The notes: generated from the sequence alone by a model not told the origin. A stretch of 64,000 nt of DNA from Enchytraeus crypticus (GCA_905160935.1 CAJHZI010000350.1:62001-126000); one strand, 5' to 3'; shown: positions 57,698-64,000, counted from the first letter of the stretch. Numbers and translations: made by a program.

Positions 57698-60600
57698 GGA
57701 GGGAGGGAGAGAGAAAGATAGAGAGAGATAGAGAGAGAAAAAGAGTTAGAGAGAGAGACATAAAGAGAGGGAGGGAATTAGAGAGAGATAGACTAACTGC
57801 TTTGTACAATACTTTGTATACTGCTTTTGTATATTTATATTGCTTGTATACTGATTTTAGCGTATTTATTTTAGCTCTATGTTTGTGATTACCTTCACAA
57901 TTGTGTGTAGTATATTTAAATCCTATTAATTAATCCTTTAACTTTAATTTTCTACTTTTAATGAACTAAATCCGGAATATGTAAGCGCTTCTATAGCCTG
58001 TATCCTCCGTTCACACAAACGTTTCAATATTTAGCTTTTATATCTGCTTTACCTGTTTTAAATGTCTGATGTGATAAATAAATAAATAAATAACCCTGCG
58101 TAGGAAGCTGCGCAGTATAGGAAACTGGATCTGTTTCTTATCAGCGCCACCTCGCGCCGTCATCTCGTGCAGCTCTTGCGCCATGTGCTCCAGAGTTACT
58201 CTGCTCCGGTACCTCCACACGCTCGCCAAGTTTTCCACTTCCATCACCTCGCCTGCCTCCGCCCCAGAGTCGACCTCGTATAACAGCCGCATCAGTGGGT
58301 TACTTCCTGCACGAATGAATGACGATCAATTGAACAACCAGGCAACCAATGTATCACCTTGTCAATCAGACAATATAACAATCCTCACACTCAACAACAA
58401 CAACAATACGATTAGAGTGCTATTGTTGTCCATGACAGCATTGAGCACTGTGAAACCAAATCAGAGTCGATGAGCAGAGTGAGGGATCCATAAACGGTGC
58501 GAGCCAAACTTCGGGTAGTCAGTCCAAGGAAAGGTACTAGCGGAATGGAGGTTTGCGTGTTGGTCTCAGATCGTGGACGTTTGGTGGATAGGAAGAGTCG
58601 CAAGAGAAACTCACAAATTTATCAAACCAAGCATTTTATTCAAAATCACAAGGATGTTTAAAGAGTTTGGCAACTAACATATAACTGCCAAAGAGTGTGG
58701 CACAAGTTTGGTATCGTTAGAAAGAGACTTCCTTAATAATATACACAAATATTAAATGTCTATTTTATATTCATGCTTCTTACAGAGTGCAATATAAACA
58801 TATAAAAAGTATACCAATAGTACAGCTTACGCTGATATGAAATCGAAAATAGAGAGATGGGGTGGGTTGGTTGACAATTTTAATACAATCTATACAATTA
58901 AAATGTAGTTAAATCATTTTGAGACCTAAAGGTGCGCTTTGGCATCGATCACGCTTCTTTATATGTAGATATGAAACACGCTTCTTTATATGTAGATTAG
59001 GAGGGAGGATATCAGCAAACTAGAAGCGCTGGAAATGTGGATATAATAAATAGTAATAAATAATAAAGGTTTAACATCCGTTTCCTCATACAATGATGAT
59101 GTCAGGGATGTCCCCCATCATATGGATAAGAAAGAAAAAGCTGGCTAGACTCAAATTTCCAATGGAGTAATCCTGGATAGTTAGTATAGACAGACAGTTG
59201 ACAAATTCATTTAAAAATGAAAGAAGAGCTGAACTGGTCACAATCTAAACTATATATTTTAAGAAAAAATTATAGTTTTTCATCCACACATATATAGTCT
59301 TGACGGTCTAAATGAATAAAGTCTGCTGGATTAAAGATAGACCCAAGCAAGATTTGATCTGACTTCGAATGATGATGAAACAAATGAACTCACCCAGTCT
59401 GTCATCATTCACTATCTGATGGTTAGCCGTCTGCAGCCTCTCATTCAGATTCTACAAAGTCGATCGATAACTAGCAGTTAGCACGATAACTTTAGCATAT
59501 TTATTCTAATTAGATTAGATAACTAGCAGTTAGCACGATAACTTTAGCACATTTATTCTAATTAGTTTAGATAACGTTTAGTGATGGGGAGAAAAAATAA
59601 CTAAGCAAAATGAATCAAGTCTGACTACTTGGTCACTGATTCACTACGCCGTGACGGGCTTCTGATTCGCTATTAGCCCTTCGCTAATATAGATCAAATT
59701 TGAGCAGTCCTTAAGACAAGTGTTATGTCACAAAAGCCTCATAGACCTAAATAGAAGTTGCTCATGGCTGGAGCCAGTGGCGATGTCGGTAAGATATTCC
59801 ACCGCGTTACAGTATGAGCGAGGTTCAAATCCTGGGCTCGCCGTCACAGACATAGCTTTCGAATGAGGAAACTGACGTTAACATTAGCTTCTATATTCAT
59901 GCTTATTAACTCTAATAAAATAGTACAATGACGAAAGTTGTGCAACTTCTAACGTATTTGAAAACTAGAAGAGTGAATAAATTTAATTGCTTGCATTTAC
60001 TTTGGATTGTTCCTAGCATGAAACAATGAATACAGACTGTTCGATTGAATTTCCAACATATGGCTTTCTATGTATTATAAGCAATAGCCAAGTATTGCAA
60101 ATAACTTGACCATCAACCCAGTAAATCAGGACGAAGAAGCTTCCGATTTGGCTATTAAATCATCATAGAGATACAACAGAGATCATGGTATAGAAACCTG
60201 GAATAAGAAAGAGATGACGTTGGCAGAAAACGTCGTTTCCCATTCCTGACGTGCTTGCTTTGATCTCAGCTTATCATCCAATCCAGCCACGACTGCCGTT
60301 ATACAAATATCCATATAATTCAGCTTTTCTTTAACAAACATTTATAAAACATAACAATTTAAAGAAGAAAGGAAAAGTTTTAGCTAGAGACTCAAAAGGT
60401 TACAATTGAGGAAGTTCTGGAGAGAGTTGGTACAGACAGACAGTTGATAAATGTATTAAGAAATAGGAAGAAGAGATGTATTGGCAGCTCAACATTCTGA
60501 GGGGGAAAGTGTATTAATAGAGGTCATAGAAGGTAGAATGGGATGAAAAAGAGGCAGGGGCAGGCCGAGATTAGGTATGTTAGATGATTTAAAGACTCTA

Positions 60601-61575
60601 TAATATGTGGACATGAAGAGGAAAGCGGAAGACAGAGAAGAGCGGAGGCGTTATATACCATGGACCTGCCAGTAGGCAGTGCACTAAGAGAGAAAGAGAA
60701 GAACAATTTAAAAGCATGTAAAAAGTTCTCGAATTATTCCAATCATAGTTCAATGTTAACTGCAATGTGCACTCAAACCAGCAAAATACTGAAGATTCGT
60801 TTTTTCAAGGATCGTTTCTTATTAGTATTAACACAACAAAAATTAAATTAAAAAACAATTCATCAAACGGCATATAAATGACTATTCTATAGGAGCATTC
60901 CAGTAAATCTTAATTTTTTTATTCCTCTAGAAAAAACACGACATGACATAAGCACGTATTTACAGTGCGTCCTTGCTTAGTTGCTCTTTGTTGTATTTTT
61001 CGTAATTACTTCCTCTCCATGATTATTAAATCCGCGCCTTTTGATATCGCAGAAGAATAATCTTACAACACACGAATTTTTTTATTCAACCAGCCAGCAT
61101 TTGACATTCTAAAGTGGTTGCCCATCCAAGTAGTGTTTGCTATCCCACACGGAGGAATAATTTATTTTTGTTCGTATGATTTCGCATATGAGAACCGCAT
61201 GTACATTCATTCATGCATTTCATTCAACAATTACCAATAGCGTACCGGTTTCAGTACTATGCTTATACCGTGTTTTACAGCTTGTATTATTATTTTTCAC
61301 TGAGAAAATGTAAGAATTTGGTAATTTTGACCATTAGCCGAGTGTAACAGCTGGTGGTTGTTAGCTAGCAGACCTGTCAGATACGAAAGAGGACACGAGA
61401 TCGAAACTCGACACAGTAGACATGAGATAGGTGCAAAAGTTAACTACAACAGTATAGCTACATAGTTCCGTTCAATTGAATAAGTGGTTCTTACATTGGT
61501 GCTAAATGCCCCTGACAATCGAAAGCTAAATAATTAATGTTAAGAACCATTGTTCACTGGAATTGCTTTAGGTGA

Positions 61576-61641
<66 letters not shown>

Positions 61642-61645
61642 ATAT

Positions 61646-61688
<43 letters not shown>

Positions 61689-63684
61689 GACAGAGGAAGA
61701 GAGAGTGAGAGAGAGACAGAGAGAGACAGAGACATACAGAGAGAGAGAGAGAGAGAGAGAGTGAGAAAGAGAGAGAGCGAGAGAGAGAGAGAGAGAGAGA
61801 CCAGGTTGAGGCAGGGAGGCGCTCCTATCTATCAGCTGATGCAGAAGTATCATGACGTCATCTCTACTGCGTCCTATCGCTCGTGCTGTCGCCTCCACAT
61901 CCTCTCTGACGTGCTGCCACAGGAAGTTTCTCACCTGATTGTCTGCCACACGTGGTGCTATCAGCTCACCTACCTCCTGCACAACAAACATCAACCAATC
62001 CACGCGTGGTGCTATCACGTGGCGCTATCAGCTCACCTCTCTCCTGCACCACAAACATCAACCAATCCACGCGTGGTGCTATCAGCTCACCTATCTCCTG
62101 GACCACAAACATCAACCAATCCACACGTGGCGCTATCAGCTCACCTATCTCCTGAACCACAAACATCAACCAATCCACACGTGGTGCTATCAGCTCACCT
62201 ATCTCCTGCACCACAAACATCAACCAATCCAAGCGTGGTGCTATCAGCTCACCTATCTCCTGCACCACAAACATCAACCAATCCAAGCGTGGTGCTATCA
62301 GCTCACCTATCTACTGTACCACAAACATCAAGTGAACCAATCCAAGGCTTAAATAACACAGGCTTCAACAACTAATGTTATCTTCCTTCCTTAAGACCCA
62401 TGTTTCACCTCAATATAATAGCATGGTCCAATCCAATCCAAGGTTTCCACTATCTTTATTTTTGTTTCTTTTTAGACAAAGATAAAAGCAAGGTAAATAT
62501 TATAAAAGTACAAAGTTAAAAGTTATTTCCTATTACCGAAGACGTCTTTTGCTTGTGCAATTCTACTGCATATTTCAGTCACACATTTCCCATCATCAGT
62601 TAAAGTATGACCCAAATATTTGAAACTCCTTACCTGTTTCAATTTCGTATCATTAATTGTGATAGTAACTTCACCTTTATTATGGGACACTCTGATCACT
62701 TTTGTATTTTGATGTTAATCTTCATGTGGGTAAACAGGATTGTTTTCTCAGGTAATGACGGCCCTGTCTAGTAAATGTTGTTCGAAGCTGAGGAAGGCAG
62801 AGGGGCCCACCTCATCATGAGCAGAATCCCAAAAGAATAATGGTATATCAAAAGGAATGCTATATAATATTTAAAGATTCACTCGTATGTGGACGTGAAG
62901 AGGAAAATGGAAGATATAGATGAGTGGATGCGTTATATATCATGGACCTGCCAGTAGGCAGTTCACTAAGAGAGAGAGAGAGACATACTCATGCCATATT
63001 ACAATGCCGTATCATTCAGGCTATCCATTATATCTATCCATTATATCATTCATTATCTTCTGCAGTCCAGTCTCGCTGCCCGCTACCATTCCTTGGCCAT
63101 CCGCAAATCGCATATCTTGTAACAATTTTCCTCCTAACATTATTTCTTCTTCGATGTCTTCCATGGCTTCCTCCATCGCTGCCTCAGCGTAAATGTTAAA
63201 CTGCGAAGGCGAAATGCTCAACCTTGCCTTAATCCACGTTCTTTTTCACCTTCTTCTGAGTATTCTAGTTGGATTTTGATTACTGCTCTTTGATTCATGT
63301 ACAAGTTTAAAATTAGTCTTCTATCTCTCCAGTCAATTCAAACTCTCTTCAAGATATTTATCATCATTATCCAATAAATCCTGTCAAACGCCTTCTCAAA
63401 GTCCACAAAGCATTCGAAAAAGTCATTTCCATGTTCTAAAATGTATATTCATATGAATATTCATGCATTCATTACATGTTTATTCATATCAATATACATG
63501 AATACATCATAACTGAATGGGAGTATATGAATATACCTGATTGTGATCAATGGATCCCAGATACATGGACATATGAAGAAGAGCTCTCATGAGAGCCACT
63601 GAGGCAGGACTGAGGCCTCTCTCAGGCACAGCAGTCCATGGACTGGCGCCACCTAATATGTGACCAGGTGCAGTGTTATCAGCT
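43341..63684 (-). CDS. RNF213: RNF213 (mysterin)-type E3 ubiquitin ligase, C-terminal region (14 exons, 5' end off window)
   Basis: Fourteen minus-strand exons, 63684 to 43341, join in consistent phase into about 653 residues ending at TAG 43343-43341. RNF213 is a very large cytosolic protein with a dynein-like AAA motor, a RING, an RZ zinc finger and a helical C-terminal domain. It ubiquitinates proteins and bacterial LPS and acts at lipid droplets and pathogens. The visible part begins just after the expected RZ finger ([10 protein letters not shown]) and covers the whole C-terminal domain. Conserved blocks in family order are [163 protein letters not shown] and [16 protein letters not shown] could not see AAA, RING or RZ exons. 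They should lie to the right. Introns carry many SINEs and minisatellites. Confidence 0.93.
43505..43765. repeat. CAAT/CAGT simple-repeat block
   Basis: Imperfect 'tcaatcaatcaaccagtcag' repeats directly upstream (gene sense) of the last RNF213-type exon acceptor. Confidence 0.85.
43942..44078 (-). repeat. SINE-A copy
   Basis: All landmarks on the minus strand with scattered substitutions (gatgtcgataagatattcga, ggttcaaatcctgggttcgc). Confidence 0.83.
44285..44372 (+). repeat. Repeat E copy with (GAT)n end
   Basis: 'gacagagaggatttgagaca', 'attcgaatcccgaccctaga' and 'caagggaagatgatgatg'. It matches 48205-48300 and, inverted, 24300-24350. The 'attcgaatcccg' resembles a tRNA B box. Confidence 0.65.
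44373..45009. other. RNF213-type intron; palindrome at 44576-44615
   Basis: Arms 44576-44592 and 44599-44615 are exact 17-bp complements with a 6-nt spacer. Nothing else was recognised. Confidence 0.6.
45010..45295 (-). mobile_element. Retroelement C-terminal domain, copy 2 (3' end only)
   Basis: It matches 5910-6210 closely (accccggt...gtaaagaacc, gctgaatc-ccgcccggcta, agcctttgccaaagaaaaga, accaccggaacaacttc-t). On the minus strand it encodes the end of the same domain (VPVAIET-like) and the 3' UTR. It is 5'-truncated. Confidence 0.8.
45464..45562 (-). repeat. SINE-D / tRNA-Ile-like element
   Basis: The minus strand reads TGGCATAGAGTTGG (A-box-like), an anticodon arm CTTGC-CTGATAA-GCAAG giving GAT (Ile), and GGATTCGATATCC (B box). 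The acceptor stem does not pair, so it is a tRNA-derived repeat or pseudogene rather than a working tRNA. Confidence 0.6.
45722..46095 (+). repeat. Module D plus RTE-type 3' end
   Basis: The longest module D: 'cgtgttgtgctctgatcatt', 'cgtacgtaagaggcgactaa', 'ctcaccatgaaatattttcc', 'ggaaaccacctcagaagcca' and 'gaacctgccacttggcagtg', then (GA)n. The last part is the RTE-like 3' end, so module D looks like the body of a non-autonomous RTE partner. Confidence 0.7.
46191..46347 (-). CDS. RNF213: RNF213-type exon 13 (of those visible)
   Basis: Acceptor tgtacag, phase 0. It encodes [40 protein letters not shown] and RLTVAQDP. The low boundary (donor G|gtcagg) is chosen for phase. Reading on gives [13 protein letters not shown] before a weak gttcta. 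Confidence 0.85.
46365..46510. repeat. (CAAT)n block
   Basis: Imperfect tcaatcaat repeats directly upstream (gene sense) of exon 13. Confidence 0.85.
46764..46850 (-). CDS. RNF213: RNF213-type exon 12
   Basis: Acceptor actatag, donor CAG|gtaact, phase 0 at both ends, 29 codons: [28 protein letters not shown]. The Q-L-K-H....LW motif is conserved in the family. Confidence 0.86.
47190..47300. repeat. 33-bp minisatellite, about 3 units
   Basis: 'acatcacgagataatcac' with 'acgacatcacgagc' repeats three times with few changes. Confidence 0.85.
47305..47740. repeat. (GA)n tract with embedded SINE-A
   Basis: About 430 bp of GA-rich simple sequence, interrupted at 47546-47633 by SINE-A. In gene sense it is a CT tract that starts 4-5 bp after the donor of exon 11. 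Confidence 0.93.
47546..47633 (-). repeat. SINE-A tail inserted in the GA tract
   Basis: Minus-strand B box and tail (ggttcaaatcctgggctcgc, tgtcactgacatcgctttcg). GA repeats flank both sides. Confidence 0.83.
47745..47933 (-). CDS. RNF213: RNF213-type exon 11
   Basis: Acceptor caatgcag, phase 0 at both ends, 63 codons. It encodes [40 protein letters not shown] and MTDTLKM. The V-G-F-L-x-x-x-GG-x-P block is strongly conserved. The donor is probably GTC|gttagt, directly followed by a CT repeat. Confidence 0.88.
47955..48118 (+). repeat. SINE-B body, 5'-truncated
   Basis: 'gagagtaaaatctcggacat', 'cactggactggttaaacgga', 'agtgatagatatcaacgtag' and 'cactataatgcgtgtttact' match the SINE-B body without the tRNA-like head. 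It begins about 20 bp upstream of the exon 11 acceptor. Confidence 0.8.
48205..48303 (+). repeat. Repeat E copy
   Basis: 'gagacagagaggattgagac', 'aattcgtatcccgaccctgg' and 'attcaagggaagttgatgat'. Confidence 0.65.
48625..49045. repeat. 32-bp minisatellite, about 13 units
   Basis: Unit: 'gtggttagtatgggtgctgg' plus 'ttaataggggta'. It is G-rich on the plus strand with repeated GGG or GGGG runs, and directly precedes a LINE fragment. Confidence 0.92.
49090..50062 (+). mobile_element. LINE RT fragment with internal deletion at YADD
   Basis: It reads [38 protein letters not shown] and SYMYADDL, then a stop. Coding resumes in another frame with [40 protein letters not shown] and [20 protein letters not shown]. 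About 100 residues of thumb are missing exactly after YADDL. The 3' end 'ggtgaataaaagattatatt' is typical of LINEs. Same strand as the RT but opposite to the host gene. Confidence 0.86.
50063..50502. other. RNF213-type intron; nothing recognised
   Basis: AT-rich. Confidence 0.4.
50503..50577 (-). CDS. RNF213: RNF213-type exon 10
   Basis: Acceptor catgcag, donor CAG|gtaaca, phase 0 at both ends: [25 protein letters not shown]. Short and less conserved, but position and phase fit between exons 9 and 11. Confidence 0.72.
50652..51404. mobile_element. M3: foldback Tc1/mariner-type element, about 250-bp TIRs
   Basis: The ends CAGGGTGCGCATTAAAAAAA and complement are flanked by TA. Inverted similarity runs 50652-50909 against 51150-51404. 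The core at about 51000-51110 retains [14 protein letters not shown], a mariner transposase motif with Asp changed to Asn in QQD. The element is non-autonomous. Confidence 0.85.
51405..51805. repeat. TA arrays between M3 and M4
   Basis: (TA)n at 51405-51427, 51474-51513, 51715-51739 and 51770-51805, separated by plain sequence. Confidence 0.85.
51806..52567. mobile_element. M4: foldback element with duplicated right arm
   Basis: The ends CAGACAGGGGCAAAAAA and CAGACTGGGGCAAAAAAT (complement) are next to TA. The left arm is 51806-52030. The right side carries two successive arm copies 180 bp apart (52192 and 52372, both 'ccttgtta-aattgatttt'). Only a small centre (about 52030-52190) is unique. 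No transposase was recognised. Confidence 0.8.
52568..52722. repeat. TA array
   Basis: About 155 bp of (TA)n, with CACACACA at its end, starting exactly at the TA target of M4. Confidence 0.95.
52862..53069 (-). CDS. RNF213: RNF213-type exon 9
   Basis: Acceptor ttaaacag, donor CAG|gtttgt, phase 2 in and 0 out. It encodes [54 protein letters not shown] and RGRPRLDFQ. The E-R-D-L-x-P-I/L-V/I-L-x-N-C and F-x-x-G-x-P-R-L motifs are very typical. Confidence 0.93.
53085..53975. repeat. 24-bp minisatellite, about 34 units
   Basis: Unit 'ttacctgcagtgtttaatat' plus 'taca'. It starts about 20 bp upstream (gene sense) of the exon 9 acceptor. Since 24 is a multiple of three it yields spurious open frames on both strands. 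In gene sense each unit contains CAG|GTAATG. Confidence 0.95.
54111..54291 (-). CDS. RNF213: RNF213-type exon 8
   Basis: Acceptor ggacacag, phase 2 in and 2 out. It encodes [40 protein letters not shown] and [16 protein letters not shown]. The G-L-C-x-x-A-L....L...N motif is conserved. The donor AA|gtctct is weak but phase-perfect with exon 9. Confidence 0.9.
54335..54620 (+). mobile_element. Non-autonomous RTE derivative, copy 1
   Basis: 'acaggattgtttctcaggga', 'gaagctgaggaaggcacag' and 'ataatggtatatctaaagga', then the RTE-like tail 'gatttaaagactcattcata', 'gaggaaagcggaagacagag' and 'cagtaggcagtgcactaaga', (GA)n. The same deletion structure is at 62727-62988. Confidence 0.8.
54843..54908 (+). 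repeat. SINE-A tail fragment
   Basis: 'ctgacatcgctttcgagtga' to 'ctttaccagcttta' only. Confidence 0.78.
54909..55492. other. RNF213-type intron; nothing recognised
   Basis: AT-rich spacer. Confidence 0.4.
55493..55625 (+). repeat. SINE-A copy
   Basis: 'gccagtgacgaagtcggtaa', B box 'ggttcaaatcc' near 55543, and the full tail. It ends about 45 bp after the exon 7 donor in gene sense. Confidence 0.85.
55669..55752 (-). CDS. RNF213: RNF213-type exon 7
   Basis: Acceptor gatgacag, donor G|gtcagt, phase 1 in and 1 out: [20 protein letters not shown], then HKRLEGY. Fits the family's L-x-x-x-I-x-x-F-x-x-x-W segment. Confidence 0.82.
55780..55860. repeat. Direct duplication, about 38 bp
   Basis: 'tttaccatcaacaaaactct' with 'tctagaagttctacctct' occurs twice in a row. 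Confidence 0.85.
55861..56443. other. RNF213-type intron; nothing recognised
   Basis: A short direct repeat 'actatataaa' lies around 56200-56250. Confidence 0.4.
56444..56582 (-). CDS. RNF213: RNF213-type exon 6
   Basis: Acceptor gtatgcag, donor G|gtgaga, phase 0 in and 1 out. It encodes [39 protein letters not shown] and QQTD. The 'E-x-E-L-x-x-x-x-x-L-P-x-I/V' start is a hallmark. Confidence 0.92.
56583..57189. other. RNF213-type intron; decayed SINE-A tail at 56717-56760
   Basis: 'gtccggttcttcactagaat' and 'gtgatgtcaggaatgg' look like an old SINE-A tail on the minus strand. Nothing else. Confidence 0.4.
57190..57312 (-). repeat. SINE-A copy
   Basis: Minus strand: 'gccagtggcgaagtcggtaa', 'actcgaccgctgatcagtat', the B box and the tail. 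Confidence 0.87.
57568..57790. repeat. (GA)n tract
   Basis: About 220 bp of GA-rich simple sequence with A- and G-rich interruptions. Confidence 0.95.
57791..58094. other. RNF213-type intron; nothing recognised
   Basis: An (AATA)n run at 58074-58092 abuts the exon 5 donor. Confidence 0.45.
58095..58306 (-). CDS. RNF213: RNF213-type exon 5
   Basis: Acceptor cgtgcag, donor AGG|gttatt, phase 1 in and 0 out. It encodes [38 protein letters not shown] and [12 protein letters not shown]. The N-P-x-x-x-x-x-Y start and the W-x-x-R-x-R-x-T segment match the family. Confidence 0.92.
58307..58984. other. RNF213-type intron; nothing recognised
   Basis: No repeat family or exon was identified. Confidence 0.4.
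58985..59260 (+). mobile_element. RTE-like LINE, decayed fragment split by SINE-A remnant
   Basis: 'gaggatatcagcaaactaga' and 'agcgctggaaatgtggatat' correspond to [13 protein letters not shown]. 'gactcaaatttccaatggag', 'agacagacagttgacaaatt' and 'gagctgaactggtcaca' follow the tail. Positions 59060-59110 resemble a SINE-A tail on the minus strand. Confidence 0.55.
59394..59451 (-). CDS. RNF213: RNF213-type exon 4
   Basis: Acceptor tttgtag, donor G|gtgagt (consensus), phase 0 in and 1 out: [20 protein letters not shown]. It links exon 3 to exon 5 in frame. Confidence 0.85.
59766..59892 (+). repeat. SINE-A copy
   Basis: 'ggagccagtggcgatgtcgg', 'gaggttcaaatcctgggctc', 'gctttcgaatgaggaaactg'. 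Confidence 0.87.
60198..60292 (-). CDS. RNF213: RNF213-type exon 3
   Basis: Acceptor aacggcag, donor CAG|gtttct, phase 1 in and 0 out: [32 protein letters not shown]. The R-x-x-W-E-x-x-x-x-x-x-V-I pattern is family-typical. It is short, but it repairs the phase between exons 2 and 4. Confidence 0.86.
60383..60705 (+). mobile_element. RTE-like LINE 3' fragment
   Basis: 'gactcaaaaggttacaattg', 'gaagaagagatgtattggca', 'aaaaagaggcaggggcaggc' and 'ccatggacctgccagtaggc', 'agtgcactaagagag'. A fairly young tail, truncated at the WTQKVT region. Confidence 0.85.
60706..61570. other. RNF213-type intron; nothing certain
   Basis: Positions 61335-61440 may be a decayed tRNA-like SINE (agctggtggttgttagctag, gatcgaaactcg) but cannot be firmly assigned. 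Confidence 0.35.
61577..61800. repeat. (TA)n followed by (GA)n, abutting exon 2 donor
   Basis: (TA)n at 61577-61634, then (GA)n at 61647-61800. In gene sense the CT-repeat begins at the first intron bases (G|gtctctctct). Confidence 0.95.
61802..61976 (-). CDS. RNF213: RNF213-type exon 2 (of those visible)
   Basis: Acceptor ggtgcag, phase 0 in, G|gtctct phase 1 out, 175 nt. It encodes [40 protein letters not shown] and [11 protein letters not shown]. FLxxH, DxE and LLHxxL correspond to the helices after the RZ finger. The first nine codons and the acceptor are repeated in the adjacent minisatellite. An alternative acceptor at 61935 would remove 14 codons. Confidence 0.88.
61951..62341. repeat. 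54-bp minisatellite, about 7 units, copying an exon start
   Basis: Units at 61951, 62004/62018 (with a 14-bp extra piece), 62072, 62126, 62180, 62234 and 62288 are spaced 54 bp apart. In gene sense each holds 'tgatgtttgtggtgcag' followed by codons for EIGELIAPR. Eighteen codons per unit keep the frame open across most of the array. Confidence 0.95.
62380..63440 (-). mobile_element. RTE-like LINE, interrupted by non-autonomous copy
   Basis: Minus strand. The RT core is at 63440-62994: 'atcctgtcaaacgccttctc', [15 protein letters not shown] and [20 protein letters not shown], with FADD changed to FADG. The thumb is at 62726-62380. The two halves are separated by an inserted plus-strand element and join at 'ttcatgcc'. 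Confidence 0.82.
62727..62988 (+). mobile_element. Non-autonomous RTE derivative, copy 2 (nested)
   Basis: It has the same order as 54335-54620: 'aacaggattgttttctcagg', 'gaagctgaggaaggcagagg', 'aataatggtatatcaaaagg', 'atatttaaagattcactcgt' and 'ccagtaggcagttcactaag', (GA)n. TCATG at 62722-62726 and 62989-62993 looks like the target-site duplication. Confidence 0.85.
63537..63684 (-). CDS. RNF213: RNF213-type exon 1 (of those visible)
   Basis: Acceptor gtgcacag, donor CAG|gtatat, 148 nt, phase 2 in and 0 out. It encodes [39 protein letters not shown] and YLGSIDHNQ. In the family this segment comes directly after the RZ finger, so that finger should be in the next exon, beyond 64000 or hidden at the edge. 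Confidence 0.9.
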
Positions 63685-64000
63685 CTGTGCACAATAAAAC
63701 CAGTAACATATAACAACAACAATAGCATTTGAGTCAAGCATATTCAGAATGCATGCAGAAATCAATAGAATTTAGTGTATTGAAAATAATACGTACATCA
63801 TAGCCTCAAATATAAATGCTAAGGATTTTAACCAATGCATTTGGAAACAAGCAACTAAGAGAAACAGCCAAGTCTTCGGTGTTGAGCCTGAAAATGAAGT
63901 AGAATAGTCTGCAGAGTCACTGCAGAATAAACCAGCTGCTCCAGTCGCATGATGCTACCAACCCCACAGGAGCTAGGATGAATGCTAAGAGAAAACAACT
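63685..64000. other. RNF213-type intron to window edge; no firm exon
   Basis: A minus-strand frame at about 63855-63985 (SCGVGSIMRLEQLVYSAVTL) is open but does not match the expected RZ finger and lacks a phase-2 donor. Confidence 0.4.

Noticed and set aside
61572-62375. 267-codon plus-strand ORF with YIYI, ERER and HKHQPIH repeats
   Set aside because: It runs through TA and GA microsatellites and the antisense of the 54-bp minisatellite and exon 2. It shows no protein family character.
43341-63684. Dynein heavy chain as the source of the minus-strand exons
   Set aside because: First impression from long helical exons, but exon order and motifs (ERDLxPIVLANC, FPSEILxxHCxxTW) match the RNF213 C-terminal domain, not dynein.
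63855-63985. Upstream RNF213 exon on the minus strand (frame with SCGVGSIMRLEQLVYSAVTL)
   Set aside because: It has no RZ-finger pattern (Cys/His spacing) and no donor in the phase needed by the exon at 63684. Left as intron.

Overview
The window is AT-rich eukaryotic nuclear DNA from an invertebrate animal. The evidence is GT-AG introns with consistent phases, metazoan gene families, tRNA-derived SINEs, several classes of non-LTR retrotransposon, and hAT and Tc1/mariner relics. I cannot name the phylum. The octamer TAGGCCTA is strongly over-represented, which I associate with some marine invertebrate genomes, but that is only a hint.

Three host genes are supported by exon chains whose phases agree at nearly every junction. 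(1) Minus strand, 13915 down to 2967: the first seven exons, about 401 codons, of a natriuretic-peptide-receptor or receptor-guanylate-cyclase type protein. They cover a signal peptide and an apparently complete ANF-receptor ligand-binding domain. The membrane and intracellular parts run off the left edge. (2) Plus strand, 25818 to about 40092 or 41335: a two-pore-domain potassium channel (K2P/KCNK), with six well supported exons carrying both pore loops (TTIGYGN and TTIGFGD) and one or two possible tail exons. (3) Minus strand, 63684 down to 43341: fourteen exons, about 653 residues, of the C-terminal region of an RNF213 (mysterin)-type E3 ubiquitin ligase. The AAA motor, RING and RZ finger lie beyond the right edge. 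Genes 1 and 2 are divergent, separated by about 11.9 kb. Genes 2 and 3 converge tail to tail. Nothing suggests that the three act in one pathway.

Most of the rest is repeats. I use local names. SINE-A is a tRNA-derived SINE with about 18 copies. SINE-B, SINE-C and SINE-D are other tRNA-like families. 'RTE-like' is the dominant LINE, with RT core FADD and a conserved C-terminal tail. 'Module D' is a conserved non-coding piece often found with the RTE-like 3' end. M1 to M4 are Tc1/mariner-type elements with unusually long inverted repeats. There are also a CR1/L2-like LINE, two other LINE fragments, a retroelement C-terminal-domain family with two copies, and a broken hAT transposase of the GTF2IRD2/ZBED-like kind.

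The most interesting observations are these. Near-perfect, short-spacer palindromes recur, and several sit exactly at the 5' truncation point of LINE fragments. A 54-bp minisatellite copies a splice acceptor and the start of an RNF213 exon. A 24-bp minisatellite of about 34 units places a consensus 5' splice site in every unit just upstream of another RNF213 exon. Simple repeats abut splice sites in both the K2P and RNF213 genes. A non-autonomous RTE derivative is present twice with the same internal deletion, once nested in a full-type RTE copy with a 5-bp target duplication.
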